This document shows, piece by piece, positions 1 to 9,349 of a DNA stretch of 64,000 nucleotides. Under the pieces are notes generated by a model. It was given only the letters and a program-made list of their open reading frames with translations, had not been told where the DNA came from and made no database searches. The DNA is taken from the NCBI GenBank assembly GCA_002699125.1, contig PABI01000061.1:1-64000 (forward strand), written 5' to 3'. The position numbers and the translations under genes are program-made. Source of the stretch: Anaerolineaceae bacterium. Its GTDB lineage: Bacteria; Chloroflexota; Anaerolineae; Promineifilales; Promineifilaceae. How positions within the stretch are numbered: the stretch's first letter is position 1; each line of letters opens with the position of its first letter.

Positions 1-41
1 GACTGGGTGAAATATTCAATGACGCATGATTTAGATATTCT

Positions 42-68
42 GGTTGCCTTTCATTTGTTTGGGCAACC
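42..68 (-). terminator. Stem-loop downstream of the osmC-like gene
   Basis: GGTTGCC at 42-48 can pair with GGCAACC at 62-68. It lies downstream of the minus-strand OsmC gene and could end its transcript, but no T-run follows on that strand, so a plain repeat is equally possible. Nothing else is recognisable in bases 1-121. Confidence 0.3.
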
Positions 69-121
69 TGTACAAACTTAGGTGTCCGGTAGAGAAAATA
101 ATAATTAGCGGCAACCCATTG

Positions 122-556
122 CTACGGAGCAACAATCTCAAAGCTGTGGCTTAGCCTGGCCACACCCCGAATGGTTGCCGCAACAGAACAATATCTTTCT
201 TCCGAAAGTTCAATCGCCCGTTCCACCTTTTGGGGGTCCAAATTGATGCCCTCTACCGTGTAATGCTGGTGGATTTCAGTAAACTGATAAGGGGGTTCAC
301 TGGCTTGCTCGCCATCCACGCTCACATGCAAATTTGTCAGCTGCTGCCGCTGGCGACCTAATATCATTACGACATCATAAGCCGAGCAAGATGCCAGGCT
401 CAACAGCAGCATATCAGAGGGCTTTAGACCTTTCCACTCTTGCCACGCTTCATCTTCCTGTGGCCAGGAACCGGATACAACCACATGGCCAAAAGAATCA
501 CGACCAATAAACATCTGGCTTCCCTGGCCAGTCCATTTCACTGCAATATTACTCAT
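122..556 (-). CDS. OsmC/Ohr family protein
   Basis: A 144-residue protein of the OsmC/Ohr fold, whose members are cytoplasmic thiol peroxidases reducing organic hydroperoxides. Both conserved cysteines are present: C57 in LASCSAYDV after the [11 protein letters not shown] helix, and C123 in RYCSVAATI. The length is normal for the family. Its ATG overlaps the stop of the small membrane protein upstream by 4 bases (ATGA at 553-556), so the two are probably co-translated. The sequence does not separate OsmC from Ohr or from the YhfA-like subgroup; the GRDSFGHVV start and missing Ohr motifs lean to the YhfA-like/OsmC side. Confidence 0.85.
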   Translation of the reverse strand: MSNIAVKWTGQGSQMFIGRDSFGHVVVSGSWPQEDEAWQEWKGLKPSDMLLLSLASCSAYDVVMILGRQRQQLTNLHVSVDGEQASEPPYQFTEIHQHYTVEGINLDPQKVERAIELSEERYCSVAATIRGVARLSHSFEIVAP

Positions 557-900
557 GGGGTACAGCTGCTCTCCTCTGTTGGCAGCGGGGCTTCGCTAAC
601 GGGATCATAACATTGGCAAAACGTGACGTTTTGGCCGGCGCTGCTTCCTTCCCATAAAAAGTAACGAATGGTGGTTCGGGTGCAATTGTCAACCTGCCGT
701 GCACCTCGAACCCATTCCATACCGACCCCGCCTGATGCTTCCTCCTGAACCATAAAAAAACGAAGATGGCTTCGTGGCTCACTGCCAAATTGAACTTCAC
801 CGTTGGTTGCCAAAAAGAAGGCAAACGTAGGGAAGGCCATCACCATTAGCCACAAAAGCAAAAATAAGAAGTAGCCAATTCGTTTTAACCAACGGTTCAT
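553..900 (-). CDS. Small membrane-anchored protein, unknown
   Basis: A 115-residue protein I do not recognise. Residues about 8-30 form one strongly hydrophobic segment after a basic start (MNRWLKR), so it is a signal anchor or uncleaved signal peptide. The rest is a short extracytoplasmic domain with four cysteines (one near residue 73, a CQC pair and one at the C-terminus) that could form disulfides. It lies 3 bases after the glucan phosphorylase stop and overlaps the OsmC start by ATGA. That coupling is why this frame is preferred over the overlapping frame at 549-824. Function unknown. Confidence 0.6.
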   Translation of the reverse strand: MNRWLKRIGYFLFLLLWLMVMAFPTFAFFLATNGEVQFGSEPRSHLRFFMVQEEASGGVGMEWVRGARQVDNCTRTTIRYFLWEGSSAGQNVTFCQCYDPVSEAPLPTEESSCTP

Positions 901-903
901 TAT

Positions 904-3048
904 TTAGGTTGGGGTCGCTTCATTCGCGAGAATTGCCTTAACATAAAGTTCCGTGGTGTATTCCTTGATCATACGGCGTGTGCCAAACATAGGCGCATTC
1001 GAGCGAATGCATTCGCGCATGATCTCTACCCAACCCCGGGGAATGCCATCACGATCGCGGCTGTAGTAAAGCGGCACAATTTCCTCTTCCAGCAGCTGGT
1101 AAATGAAATTAGCATCATACTCGTCCTGGAGCTCGTGATTTTCAAATTCACGTTCATCGCCAATGGCCCAGCCATTGGCACCGTTGTACCCTTCGACCCA
1201 CCAGCCATCAAGAATACTCAGATTAGGAATGCCGTTGATGGCTGCTTTCATGCCGCTGGTACCGCTGGCTTCGCGCGGGCGGCGTGGGTTGTTCAACCAA
1301 ACATCAACCCCCTGCGTGAGGTAGCGGGCCATGTGCATGTCATAATCTTCTATGAAGGCAATACGGCCGCCCAGTTGGTTGTGCTTGGCCAGGTTGTAAA
1401 TATGCTGGATAAGCGATTTGCCCGGCTCGTCGGCTGGATGTGCTTTACCAGCGAAAATAAATTGCACCGGGCGATGGATGTCTAGCATGATGCGTTGTAA
1501 GCGCTCCAAATCGCGGAAGATGAGGGTAGCGCGTTTGTAAGTGGCAAAGCGGCGAGCAAAGCCAATGGTTAAGGCTTCGGGATCAAGCAAGGTGCCGCTG
1601 GTTAATACCTGGGTGGGATCATTGGTGCCGTTGACCCAGCGACGACGTACCCGCTCGCGTAAATAGCCCATCAACTTGCGTTTGAGGGCCAGATGAACTT
1701 CCCACATTTCATCATCAGGGGCTTCTGCCAGCCGCTGCCAAATGGTGGGGTTATCATGCTGTTCCAGCCAGCCTGGACCGATGTATTTGTCGAAAATATT
1801 GTGAACTTCCCCGGCAATCCAGGTGGGAACGTGAACACCGTTTGTAATGGAGGTGATGGGCACCTCGTCGGCAGGTTTATCTGGCCATACCTCTTGCCAC
1901 ATGTCGCGAGAGATTTGGCCGTGAAGCTTACTAACCCCATTTGATTGGCCGGAAAGTCTCAGAGCAAGGACGGTCATGTTAAAAGCCATCCCCCATTCTT
2001 CTTCATGTCCGCCCAGGCTGAGAAAATGTTCACGATTAATGCCTAACTCGTCCCAAAACCCATTGAAATATTGTTCCACCATCTGGAAGCCAAAGGCGTC
2101 GTGCCCGGCGGGAACGGGGGTATGGGTGGTAAAGACAGATTGTTTCTTAGCGATGGCGGAGGCTTCTTCAAAGCTTTTGCCCTGGGCTACCAGCTCGCGA
2201 ATGCATTCCAATATCAGGAAGGCAGAGTGGCCCTCGTTCATGTGCCAGGCGGATGGATTGATACCCAACGCGCGCAGGGCACGTACACCGCCAATGCCCA
2301 ACATGATTTCCTGGCGGATGCGGGTTTCAGAGTCACCAGAGTAGAGGCGGGCTGAGAGTTCGCGATCCCACGGTTCATTTTCATCTACGTCTGTGTCTAG
2401 CAGGAAAAGCGGGTTGCGTCCAACCTGCACGTGCCAGATGCGCGCCGAGACAGTGCGGCCACCTAAATTGACGGAAACGCGCATTTCATGGCCGTCTCCA
2501 TTTAACACAGGCAGAACAGGGGCCTGGCTGATGTCCAGCTGTTGGTAGACGGCTTCTTGCCAGCCATGAGACGGGATGCGCTGGCGGAAGTAGCCTTGCG
2601 GGTACATAAAGCCAACACCAACAAAGGGCAGGCCCAGATCGCTGGCTTCTTTGGCATGGTCGCCAGAAAGAATGCCGAGGCCACCGGAATAAATGGGCAA
2701 GGAACTGTGGAGCCCAAACTCAAAGGAGAAGTAAGCGATGGTTTTGTCTGCCAGCTCCGGGTACGTTTGATAAAACCAGGAGTCATGGTTTTTCATGGTT
2801 TCATCAAACAACATCATTACTTTATTGTATTGTCTTAAAAATGTGGAATCTTGGGCAGCTTCTTGGAGCTTGAGGGGGCTTATTTCTTGGAGCATTTGCA
2901 CCGGATTGTGCAAGGTTTTTCGCCATAGCGGGTAATCAAGACGGCGGAAGAGCCCACGCGCTTCGGGGGTCCAACTCCACCAAAGGTTATAAGCTAATTC
3001 GGTAATTCGGCCGATCTTGTCTGGAACTTTGTCATTTAAATGATTCAT
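904..3048 (-). CDS. glgP: Alpha-glucan phosphorylase (GT35, short form)
   Basis: A 714-residue glycogen/maltodextrin phosphorylase that splits alpha-1,4-glucans with phosphate to give glucose-1-phosphate in the cytoplasm. It belongs to the short bacterial/archaeal form (TIGR02094-like): the N-terminus (LAYNLWWSWTPEARGLF) is the DUF3417-type region, followed by SGGLGILSGDH and NEGHSAF. The PLP-binding region GTSGMKAAINGIPNLS places the Schiff-base lysine near K601. The gene heads a minus-strand group with a small membrane protein and OsmC; no other glycogen gene is adjacent. The ATG is preceded on its strand by a GA-rich stretch (GAAAGGATC) that can serve as ribosome site. Confidence 0.95.
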   Translation of the reverse strand: MNHLNDKVPDKIGRITELAYNLWWSWTPEARGLFRRLDYPLWRKTLHNPVQMLQEISPLKLQEAAQDSTFLRQYNKVMMLFDETMKNHDSWFYQTYPELADKTIAYFSFEFGLHSSLPIYSGGLGILSGDHAKEASDLGLPFVGVGFMYPQGYFRQRIPSHGWQEAVYQQLDISQAPVLPVLNGDGHEMRVSVNLGGRTVSARIWHVQVGRNPLFLLDTDVDENEPWDRELSARLYSGDSETRIRQEIMLGIGGVRALRALGINPSAWHMNEGHSAFLILECIRELVAQGKSFEEASAIAKKQSVFTTHTPVPAGHDAFGFQMVEQYFNGFWDELGINREHFLSLGGHEEEWGMAFNMTVLALRLSGQSNGVSKLHGQISRDMWQEVWPDKPADEVPITSITNGVHVPTWIAGEVHNIFDKYIGPGWLEQHDNPTIWQRLAEAPDDEMWEVHLALKRKLMGYLRERVRRRWVNGTNDPTQVLTSGTLLDPEALTIGFARRFATYKRATLIFRDLERLQRIMLDIHRPVQFIFAGKAHPADEPGKSLIQHIYNLAKHNQLGGRIAFIEDYDMHMARYLTQGVDVWLNNPRRPREASGTSGMKAAINGIPNLSILDGWWVEGYNGANGWAIGDEREFENHELQDEYDANFIYQLLEEEIVPLYYSRDRDGIPRGWVEIMRECIRSNAPMFGTRRMIKEYTTELYVKAILANEATPT

Positions 3049-3158
3049 CTGTTTTGATCCTTTCAGAAAGGTTTTGTCTAATTATGGTTGATGCATCAAC
3101 TAATTGCCGCCCATTATATCACGCTTGGGTAGGGTTACAATGGGGTGAAGCGCATGGG

Positions 3159-4088
3159 TCATTTGTCGGATTCTACCTGACTGAAAACGCCGGCTTGTGG
3201 CAACGGCCGTTTCGCACGATCCATTGCCAGTTCTGCTATTTCAGAAACAAGCCACTGGAACTGCGTTTCTGTCATCAGCGTGAGGTCAATGTCTGGTGTG
3301 GGATAGGTGCCGTTAATGACGTAAGGGGTGTCCTCTTTAATGACAAACTCGACCATGTTGATGTCGTATTGGTAGGCCCGGGTGATGCGCAGGGCGCTTG
3401 CGGCCAGCGACTGTCCCATTTCATCTTCCTTGCTAAGGGTATTTTGTTGGTAACGGCCGTGTTTCACCGAATAGCGCAAAGACTGCACCTTCTCCTGGCC
3501 AATCACAAAGCAATGTATGTGCTCATCGGATTCAATGATTTGCTGCAAAATTTTGGTGCGTGTGCTGCTTTCATCGTATCGTTGGATGAGTTCGTCCACG
3601 TTGTGTACCCGGTGGACACCGCGCCGCCCACTGGCCAAATTGTCCTTAAAAATCGCCGGCACACCGACGTAATCAATGATGGCTTGCCAATCCATTGGAT
3701 ATTCCAGATTGCGGAAAGTGCTGGGCGTGACATCTTTTTCTACTTGTTTGTTAGGCAACACAACGGTGCGCGGGCTCTTCAAACCCAAAGAATTAACCAG
3801 GGCGATGCTGGAAAATTTGCTGTCGGCCGACATGGTGTAGGGATTATTAATGAGGTATGTTCCCTGAATGGCGGCGTATTTCAGATAAGCCTGATAATAG
3901 GGGATTTCGTGGGAGATGCGATCGATAATGACATCATATTTACGCGGGTCGTCCATGAAAGTGCCGCCAAGCTTCACCAGTTCGGCCGTTACGTTTTCAT
4001 CACTGTCATTAACCTGTTGCATAAACGCTTCAGGCCATTCCCATTCTTGCCCAATGATGAGACCAATCTTTTTTGCCTGTTCGCTCAT
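3159..4088 (-). CDS. ATP-grasp fold protein, substrate unknown
   Basis: A 309-residue protein resembling the RimK/GshB-like ATP-grasp superfamily, enzymes that join a carboxylate to an amine or thiol via acyl-phosphate. Supporting blocks are an N-terminal Rossmann-like part (KIGLIIGQEWEWPEAF), a lid/phosphate region (VPAIFKDNLASGRRGVHRV), an adenine-binding stretch (ILQQIIESDEHIHCFVIG) and a late acidic region (INMVEFVIKEDTPYVING), as expected for Mg-ATP ligands. The substrate cannot be told. It sits between glgP and the QTMAN-like glycosyltransferase on the same strand. A 355-codon plus-strand open frame covers the same bases but is antisense shadow. Confidence 0.7.
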   Translation of the reverse strand: MSEQAKKIGLIIGQEWEWPEAFMQQVNDSDENVTAELVKLGGTFMDDPRKYDVIIDRISHEIPYYQAYLKYAAIQGTYLINNPYTMSADSKFSSIALVNSLGLKSPRTVVLPNKQVEKDVTPSTFRNLEYPMDWQAIIDYVGVPAIFKDNLASGRRGVHRVHNVDELIQRYDESSTRTKILQQIIESDEHIHCFVIGQEKVQSLRYSVKHGRYQQNTLSKEDEMGQSLAASALRITRAYQYDINMVEFVIKEDTPYVINGTYPTPDIDLTLMTETQFQWLVSEIAELAMDRAKRPLPQAGVFSQVESDK

Positions 4089-4172
4089 TTACTTATCTCC
4101 CAAAGGTTTGTTTGCGTTTGAAGTTGTCTTACCTAGAAAACGATACCCTAAATGAAGCATTGTGCCAAACGG

Positions 4173-5336
4173 CTAATCATCCGCTTTTGCTCTGGTATCT
4201 GCCCTGTATTTTTGCCAAATCTTGTTCATTTGTGTGTCGTAGAGGGGGGCGGTTTGCTGCCAGGAATAATGGGCAACGGCCGTTGCCAGCCCCTTTGCCA
4301 TTTCCCCAATTTCCGCACGATGGGTCAGTGCCCAGCTTAGCTTTTGCGCCAATTCCGCTTCATCAGCATACAAACAAGCTTCGTGAAATTTTGCCGGAAT
4401 TAGTTCTGGATAGCTCAGCCTTTGGGGCAGCAGGGGGAACGTTTGGCAGTAGATTGCTTCCAGCAGGCTGATGCCAAAAAATTCGTGGTGTGCCGTGGAA
4501 AGGGTGATGTCGGCCTGCCACAGCAGGCGGCGATAGGTGGGCAAATCGGCGTGGCCTACGTGGATGACACGGCGGCCTAATTGACGCAGGGCATCATCAA
4601 AGATGGACGGCCGTTTGCCATATTGCTGGCCACAAAGCGCTACTTCAAATGCGTGTCCAGCCTGGGCTGCGGCGTACAGCGCCGCAAAAAACGCCTCGGG
4701 ATTTTTGTCATACTCCCAGCGCTGGTTCCACAAAATGAGCGGCGCTTCGTTTTGTTGCTTTGTATGTTTTCCCATCGCCAGGCGCTGAAAATTGACGCCA
4801 ACGGGCAGCACCTGACTCTTCTTCTTTAAGGTTGCGATGGCATTGAGTTCATTGTACTCAGGAAAATGTTTGAGAAAGTTGGGCAGGGCGGTGAAAAAAC
4901 TTTCTAAATGGTAATGAGAATTAAAGAAAACGTGGTTGGCCGCCAACATCGAGGCAAAATTAATGAAAGCATAATGTTGGTCCCGTTCACCCAATTGGCG
5001 GCGCATGGGGCCGGTACGGCCGTCCGCTGGCAGCGGGTACGTTAGTTGATTCTCGTGCATGTAGAGGATGGTGGGGATGACGGCCGTTTGCGACCGCGTC
5101 AATGCCAAAAACGTGGTTAAATCCAGCATATCAGTGGCCAAAATCAGCTCTGGTTGGGAATCTGCGGCCAAAAAGCGCCGGGCTAGGGTGATGGCACCCC
5201 CGTGCATGCGCCACTTCCAAAAGCGGTCGGGCAATGTATGCAGCGTCACACGATGCCGGCTGCTTTGCCGCCAGCCTTCTGCCCATGATTTGTGGCTGCC
5301 GCCATGATAGGGAGAAACCAAATGAATGCTTAGCAT
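4173..5336 (-). CDS. GTDC1/QTMAN-like glycosyltransferase (DUF3524)
   Basis: A 387-residue GT-B glycosyltransferase. The N-terminus (LSIHLVSPYHGGSHKSWAEG) is the signature of the DUF3524/GTDC1 family, whose animal member mannosylates queuosine at position 34 of tRNA-Asp using GDP-mannose (QTMAN). The C-terminal half has the retaining-GT motif HHEFFGISLLEAIYCQTFPL that binds the nucleotide sugar. The activity of bacterial members on tRNA-Q is inferred from family only. I prefer ATG at 5336, because the conserved domain begins there; a TTG at 5348 with a GAAGG upstream is an alternative. The gene lies alone upstream of the ATP-grasp gene. Confidence 0.8.
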   Translation of the reverse strand: MLSIHLVSPYHGGSHKSWAEGWRQSSRHRVTLHTLPDRFWKWRMHGGAITLARRFLAADSQPELILATDMLDLTTFLALTRSQTAVIPTILYMHENQLTYPLPADGRTGPMRRQLGERDQHYAFINFASMLAANHVFFNSHYHLESFFTALPNFLKHFPEYNELNAIATLKKKSQVLPVGVNFQRLAMGKHTKQQNEAPLILWNQRWEYDKNPEAFFAALYAAAQAGHAFEVALCGQQYGKRPSIFDDALRQLGRRVIHVGHADLPTYRRLLWQADITLSTAHHEFFGISLLEAIYCQTFPLLPQRLSYPELIPAKFHEACLYADEAELAQKLSWALTHRAEIGEMAKGLATAVAHYSWQQTAPLYDTQMNKIWQKYRADTRAKADD

Positions 5337-5349
5337 ATTAGCTACCAAC

Positions 5350-5362
5350 GGTGCGTCGCACC
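5350..5362. repeat. GGTGCG-T-CGCACC palindrome
   Basis: Six-base arms GGTGCG and CGCACC around one T. The same core forms the larger hairpin at 54555-54587, so this is probably a short or decayed member of that intergenic repeat family. Confidence 0.6.
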
Positions 5363-5372
5363 TTCATAATTT

Positions 5373-5401
5373 TTGACAAGAACCCGGGCCAAAGATACAC
5401 T
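5373..5401 (+). promoter_or_regulatory. Candidate sigma-70 promoter for iscX-nuo-mrp
   Basis: TTGACA (5373-5378), a 17-base spacer, then TACACT (5396-5401). This is a perfect -35, ideal spacing and a good -10, pointing towards iscX-nuoB-nuoCD-nuoI. The long leader it implies is unproven. Confidence 0.6.
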
Positions 5402-5708
5402 CATTGTGAAAAATGTCATAAATAAACTCGCCCCAATATGTAAAAGTGGAAAGTTAAAATGAGAACTGTTTTTCGTCCGCTTTTCATTGAGCAAACCGAT
5501 CAAAATCTACACTTTGTTTTCAAAATTATTTCTGTGGTTTGCTGCATGACATTGTAATATACTTAAAACGAACGAATTGAGGACAAAATTCTGGTGCTAT
5601 TCAGGCCAGCCGATTTTGTTTTTAACTTAAAACGGAAAATATCCTGCAAACGGCCGTTTCCTAAAGTATAAAGAACGGCTCAACGTCGGCAACACAGGTA
5701 AGCACCCG

Positions 5709-5930
5709 GTGAGTCAACAACCGCACCAGCTGTATTGGGAATCTACTTACGCCATCACAGTAGCGCTAATGACACAATACCCGGAGCGCAATCCGGAAGA
5801 CGTGGGTCTGGAAGAGTTAGCCCAACTTGTGGAATCCTTACCTGGTTTTGATGACGATCCCACGATGGTAACCGAACGCATTTTGCTGGATATTCAAACC
5901 GTCTGGTACGAGGAGGCAACCAATCTATGA
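5709..5930 (+). CDS. iscX: IscX-like Fe-S assembly protein
   Basis: A 73-residue acidic protein matching IscX (YfhJ) over its full length: [19 protein letters not shown], then [20 protein letters not shown] and a C-terminal VWYEEA. IscX binds iron and the cysteine desulfurase IscS and tunes Fe-S cluster assembly. It starts with GTG after a weak AGGTA ribosome site. Its stop overlaps the nuoB start by ATGA (5927-5930), so it is translationally coupled to a subunit that carries cluster N2. IscX normally sits at the end of isc operons; heading a complex I operon is unusual. Confidence 0.85.
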   Translation: MSQQPHQLYWESTYAITVALMTQYPERNPEDVGLEELAQLVESLPGFDDDPTMVTERILLDIQTVWYEEATNL

Positions 5931-6628
5931 CTGCTGATTCATCAACTGCAGGCTCCCCCGATGTTGTTGTTCCCGAAGAACTGAGCAACAATGTTGTCAT
6001 CACCAATATTGCCAAGCTGTTAGACCCTGTTTACAACTGGGGTCGTCGTAACTCTGTTTGGCCCATGGTTTTTGGCCTGGCCTGCTGTGCTATCGAAATG
6101 ATTTGCACAGCTGCCAGCCGGTACGATTTGGCCCGTTTTGGCATGGAAGTGTTTCGCGCGACGCCGCGCCAATCTGACCTGATGATTGTATCGGGGACGG
6201 TTACCAAGAAGATGGTGCCGACTATTGTGCGCCTGTACAACCAGATGCCGGAGCCGCGCTACGTACTTAGCATGGGTGCCTGTGCTTCAGGTGGCGGCCC
6301 TTTCAAAGAGGGTTATAACGTTGTAGACGGCATTGATAAATTTATCCCCGTGGACGTGTATGTTCCCGGCTGCCCGCCGACTCCGCAAGCCCTCATCAAT
6401 GGCCTGATTGCCCTGCAAGAGAAGATAGATCAGCAATCGATTGCCACCGTGCCCTGGTACCAGAAAGATGATCCCACAACCGGCCTGGTGCCCGTGCCCG
6501 TTTTGGGGCCAGACCTGGTTGATTTGCGCCAATTGGACATCATCAAAGCGGAAGCAGCGCAAGCCAGAGCAGAAATGGCCGAAGATGAGGCAGAACCAGA
6601 AGTAGCTGAAGCCGAAACGGCCGCATAA
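5927..6628 (+). CDS. nuoB: NADH-quinone oxidoreductase subunit B
   Basis: A 233-residue NuoB, the peripheral-arm subunit that holds the terminal [4Fe-4S] cluster N2 and passes electrons to quinone at the interface with NuoD. The ligands are visible: the tandem pair C53-C54 (GLACCAIEM), C119 ([10 protein letters not shown]) and C149 (VPGCPPTP). The core ends near residue 180; an extra acidic Ala/Glu-rich tail of about 40 residues follows and is not part of the family core. The start overlaps iscX and follows a GAGGAGG ribosome site. nuoCD follows after 31 bases. Confidence 0.97.
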   Translation: MTADSSTAGSPDVVVPEELSNNVVITNIAKLLDPVYNWGRRNSVWPMVFGLACCAIEMICTAASRYDLARFGMEVFRATPRQSDLMIVSGTVTKKMVPTIVRLYNQMPEPRYVLSMGACASGGGPFKEGYNVVDGIDKFIPVDVYVPGCPPTPQALINGLIALQEKIDQQSIATVPWYQKDDPTTGLVPVPVLGPDLVDLRQLDIIKAEAAQARAEMAEDEAEPEVAEAETAA

Positions 6629-6659
6629 ATAGCCATTCACATACAAACAAGGATCACTC

Positions 6660-8480
6660 ATGAGCGAAATGATTCTCGATGACCAACCCCAAGACGACGG
6701 TACGGCCGTAAACCAAAATCCTGCCGAACGCGCCGCCGCGCTGCTCAAAGAGCGCTTCCCCGAGGCCGTCACCGACGAAACGCGTGATGGATACACCGGC
6801 CTGGTGGTCTCCGCTGACAAGCTGGTGGAAGTGGCCACAGCCTTACGCGACGACATTGGTTTTGATTACCTCAGCAGTGTCACTGGCGTGGATCAACTTG
6901 AAGACAATAAACTGGAAGCGGTTTACCATACCTACAGCATAGATCAAGGCGGCGGGGCGCTGGTGCTGCACGTCCAGGTGGACCGTGACAATCCCGTTAT
7001 CCCCTCCCTAACCCCCATTTGGCCCGGTGCCGATTTCCAGGAGCGGGAAGCATACGATCTGCTCGGTATTCATTTTGACGGGCATTATGATTTGCGCCGC
7101 ATCCTCACCTGGGATGGGTTTGACGGACATCCGCTGCGCAAAGATTGGCGCGAAGTATTTTATGAAGAAGAACACAAACCATTCGGCAGCCGCTGGCCCG
7201 GTGGTGAAGTGTTCCGTGCCGAAGAAAGGTCCCCCTACGGCAAAAATGTGCAATATCCCAAAGGGTGGGTACCCACCGGTGATGAGTATGATGTCGAAAC
7301 GGAAATGTACACCGGCATCACCTACACCCGCGACACCGATTCCGGCATGAAGACCGATAAGCTGACGGTCAACATGGGACCGCAGCATCCTTCCACCCAC
7401 GGCGTGTTCCGCATGGTCGTGACGCTAGATGGTGAAACGGTCGTTGACCTGAAGCCGGTGATGGGTTACCTGCACCGTAACCACGAAAAAATTGGCGAGC
7501 GCAACACTTTTATCCAAAACATTCCTTACACCGACCGGCTTGATTACCTTAGCTCCATGAGCAACAATCACGGCTATGTTTTAGCTGTGGAGCATTTGCT
7601 TGGCTCCGAAGTGACGGAACGAGCGGAATGGATCCGCATTTTGATGGTCGAGCTCACCCGTATTTGCAACCATTTGTGGGCGCTGGGCTTCTTGCTGAAC
7701 GATTTGGGTGCTCTGCAAACGCCTATGCTTTATTTCTACCTGGAACGCGAGCTGATTTTAGACTTCTTCGAAGCTGCTGCTGGCTCCCGGTTGTTGTGTA
7801 ACTACATGCGCTTTGGCGGTGTTGCCTACGACCTGCCTGACAACGTGCGTGACCAGGAAACGATGAGCTTTTTGGAAGAGTTGGTTTATGATCACATTCC
7901 GGCCGTTTTGGACCAGGGTGATGGGCTGATGACCAATAATGAAATTGTGCGGGCGCGCAGCATCGGTGTGGGCGTTTTGCCGCGTGAGGCGGCCATTGCT
8001 TACAGCGCTGCCGGGCCTGTGTTGCGAGCCAGCGGTGTGCAATATGATGTGCGCCGTGCTGAACCATATTCTTTTTACGAGCATCTCGATTTTGATATTC
8101 CGGTGCGCTATAACGGGGATATTTATGATCGTTACCTGATTCGCATGGATGAGATGCGGCAAAGCTTGCGCATTTTGGAGCAGGTGCTGCCGCACATCAA
8201 AGCCACCAAGGGTGCCCCCATTATTTCTGGTAAACCCCAATATGCGATTCGTATGCCCAGTGCTGGCGAGGCCTACGGCCGTGTCGAAAACCCCAAAGGT
8301 GAACTGGGCTACTACGTCACAACCCGCCGCCGCGAATCCAACCCGGACCGGTACCATGTGCGCGCCCCATCCTTCATTAATCTGACCCCGCTGGGCAAGA
8401 TGTGTGAAGGGCACAAAGTGGCCGACATCGTGGCCATCCTGGGCAGCATCGACATCGTTTTGGGCGAAGTAGACAGATAA
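6660..8480 (+). CDS. nuoCD: Fused NADH-quinone oxidoreductase subunits C and D
   Basis: A 606-residue fusion. Residues about 25-175 are NuoC (30-kDa subunit; [20 protein letters not shown]), residues about 176-225 a linker, and about 226-606 NuoD (49-kDa subunit; [31 protein letters not shown]-terminal DIVLGEVDR). NuoD builds the quinone pocket with NuoB. Fusion of C and D is known in Enterobacteria and other groups; most genomes keep them separate. A short acidic leader precedes the NuoC domain. An AAGGATC ribosome site lies 7 bases before the ATG. The next gene is nuoI after an inverted repeat. Confidence 0.96.
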   Translation: MSEMILDDQPQDDGTAVNQNPAERAAALLKERFPEAVTDETRDGYTGLVVSADKLVEVATALRDDIGFDYLSSVTGVDQLEDNKLEAVYHTYSIDQGGGALVLHVQVDRDNPVIPSLTPIWPGADFQEREAYDLLGIHFDGHYDLRRILTWDGFDGHPLRKDWREVFYEEEHKPFGSRWPGGEVFRAEERSPYGKNVQYPKGWVPTGDEYDVETEMYTGITYTRDTDSGMKTDKLTVNMGPQHPSTHGVFRMVVTLDGETVVDLKPVMGYLHRNHEKIGERNTFIQNIPYTDRLDYLSSMSNNHGYVLAVEHLLGSEVTERAEWIRILMVELTRICNHLWALGFLLNDLGALQTPMLYFYLERELILDFFEAAAGSRLLCNYMRFGGVAYDLPDNVRDQETMSFLEELVYDHIPAVLDQGDGLMTNNEIVRARSIGVGVLPREAAIAYSAAGPVLRASGVQYDVRRAEPYSFYEHLDFDIPVRYNGDIYDRYLIRMDEMRQSLRILEQVLPHIKATKGAPIISGKPQYAIRMPSAGEAYGRVENPKGELGYYVTTRRRESNPDRYHVRAPSFINLTPLGKMCEGHKVADIVAILGSIDIVLGEVDR

Positions 8481-8488
8481 AAATATAA

Positions 8489-8541
8489 CCGCAGATTACG
8501 CAGATAAAAAATCTGTGAGCGCAAATCTGCGTAATCTGCGG
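8489..8541. repeat. CCGCAGATTACGCAGAT inverted repeat
   Basis: Perfect 17-base arms at 8489-8505 and 8525-8541 with a 19-base loop, between nuoCD and nuoI. No T-run follows, so it is unlikely to be an intrinsic terminator. Related CGCAGATT phrases occur at 52972-53010. Confidence 0.85.
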
Positions 8542-8562
8542 ATTAATTCAAAAGGACGAGCT

Positions 8563-9258
8563 ATGTACGGACTTGGCATTTTGAAGGGTATGGCAATCAC
8601 GCTTAAACATTTTGTTGATTCCTACCTGGACGATATTTTTTGGGCAGCCCGTGGCGGCCGTTATTACAACAGTGAAGCCTTGAAGGTGCGGCAGGGGTTA
8701 AAGGGCAAGGGCGTGAAGACGGTCTTTTACCCGGAAGAAAAATTGCCCGTGCCGGAACGGTTCCGCTTTGTGCCGTTCCTGGTAACTGACGATCCGCCGC
8801 CTGGACAAAAATGGGGCAAGGATTGGTGCACCTCTTGTGGCATTTGTGCCAAGGTATGCCCGCCGCAATGTATCTGGATTGAACGGGGCAAGCTGCCCAA
8901 CGGCCGTCCCAAGCCGGAACCTGAGGAATTCTACATCGACATCGACATTTGCATGAACTGTGGCTTTTGCGCCGAGTTCTGCCCGTTTGATGCCATCAAA
9001 CTGGATCACGACTACGAACTGGCCAGCTACGACCGCACGACGGCCCACATCCATGACAAGGAGCGGTTGAGCAAGCCGCTGAGCTATTGGCGCGAGATTG
9101 CCCCGCAAAAAGCGGCCGCCGAAGCCGCCATTCGCGATCATGTGGATGAGCTTAAGGCGTGGAAAAAAGAACACGGCCGTGATGCTGATATGTCCAAAGC
9201 GCCCCAGCTGTCTGAGGAACATACCAAGCAGCTATACTATCGCGGGGAATATTACTAA
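8563..9258 (+). CDS. nuoI: NADH-quinone oxidoreductase subunit I
   Basis: A 231-residue NuoI that carries clusters N6a and N6b between NuoG and NuoB. Two ferredoxin motifs are complete: CTSCGICAKVCP and CMNCGFCAEFCP, about 35 residues apart. The start is ATG at 8563, after AAAGGACGAG; the frame is open upstream to 8515, but that stretch is repeat sequence. The C-terminal 60 residues are charged and longer than in short NuoI forms. No nuoA, H or J-N lies nearby, so the membrane arm must be encoded elsewhere. Confidence 0.96.
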   Translation: MYGLGILKGMAITLKHFVDSYLDDIFWAARGGRYYNSEALKVRQGLKGKGVKTVFYPEEKLPVPERFRFVPFLVTDDPPPGQKWGKDWCTSCGICAKVCPPQCIWIERGKLPNGRPKPEPEEFYIDIDICMNCGFCAEFCPFDAIKLDHDYELASYDRTTAHIHDKERLSKPLSYWREIAPQKAAAEAAIRDHVDELKAWKKEHGRDADMSKAPQLSEEHTKQLYYRGEYY

Positions 9259-9349
9259 CGTTTCTCGCCGTTAAAAATTGTTGATTATATTGAGCATTGC
9301 GTATTTCATCTAAAAGGATGGGATACGCAATCGTTTTTTAGGAGTAAAA

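Larger units (their letters stand above)
5337..5708. other. Intergenic leader between divergent genes
   Basis: About 370 bases with no credible gene. It holds a 13-bp palindromic repeat (5350-5362), a strong sigma-70-type promoter pointing right (5373-5401) and one ACGGCCGT copy at 5650-5657. If the promoter is used, the iscX transcript has a leader of about 300 bases; I recognised no riboswitch in it. Confidence 0.6.

Noticed and set aside
549-824. 91-codon minus-strand frame
   Set aside because: The overlapping frame 553-900 has a signal anchor and ATGA coupling with the OsmC gene, so it is the likelier gene.
3054-4121. 355-codon plus-strand open frame
   Set aside because: It is antisense to the ATP-grasp gene, shows no family motif, and arises from codon bias on the opposite strand.
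5927-9258. NiFe-hydrogenase or formate hydrogenlyase subunits instead of complex I
   Set aside because: NuoD ends in DIVLGEVDR and lacks the CxxC pairs of hydrogenase large subunits; NuoB has the CC pair of N2.
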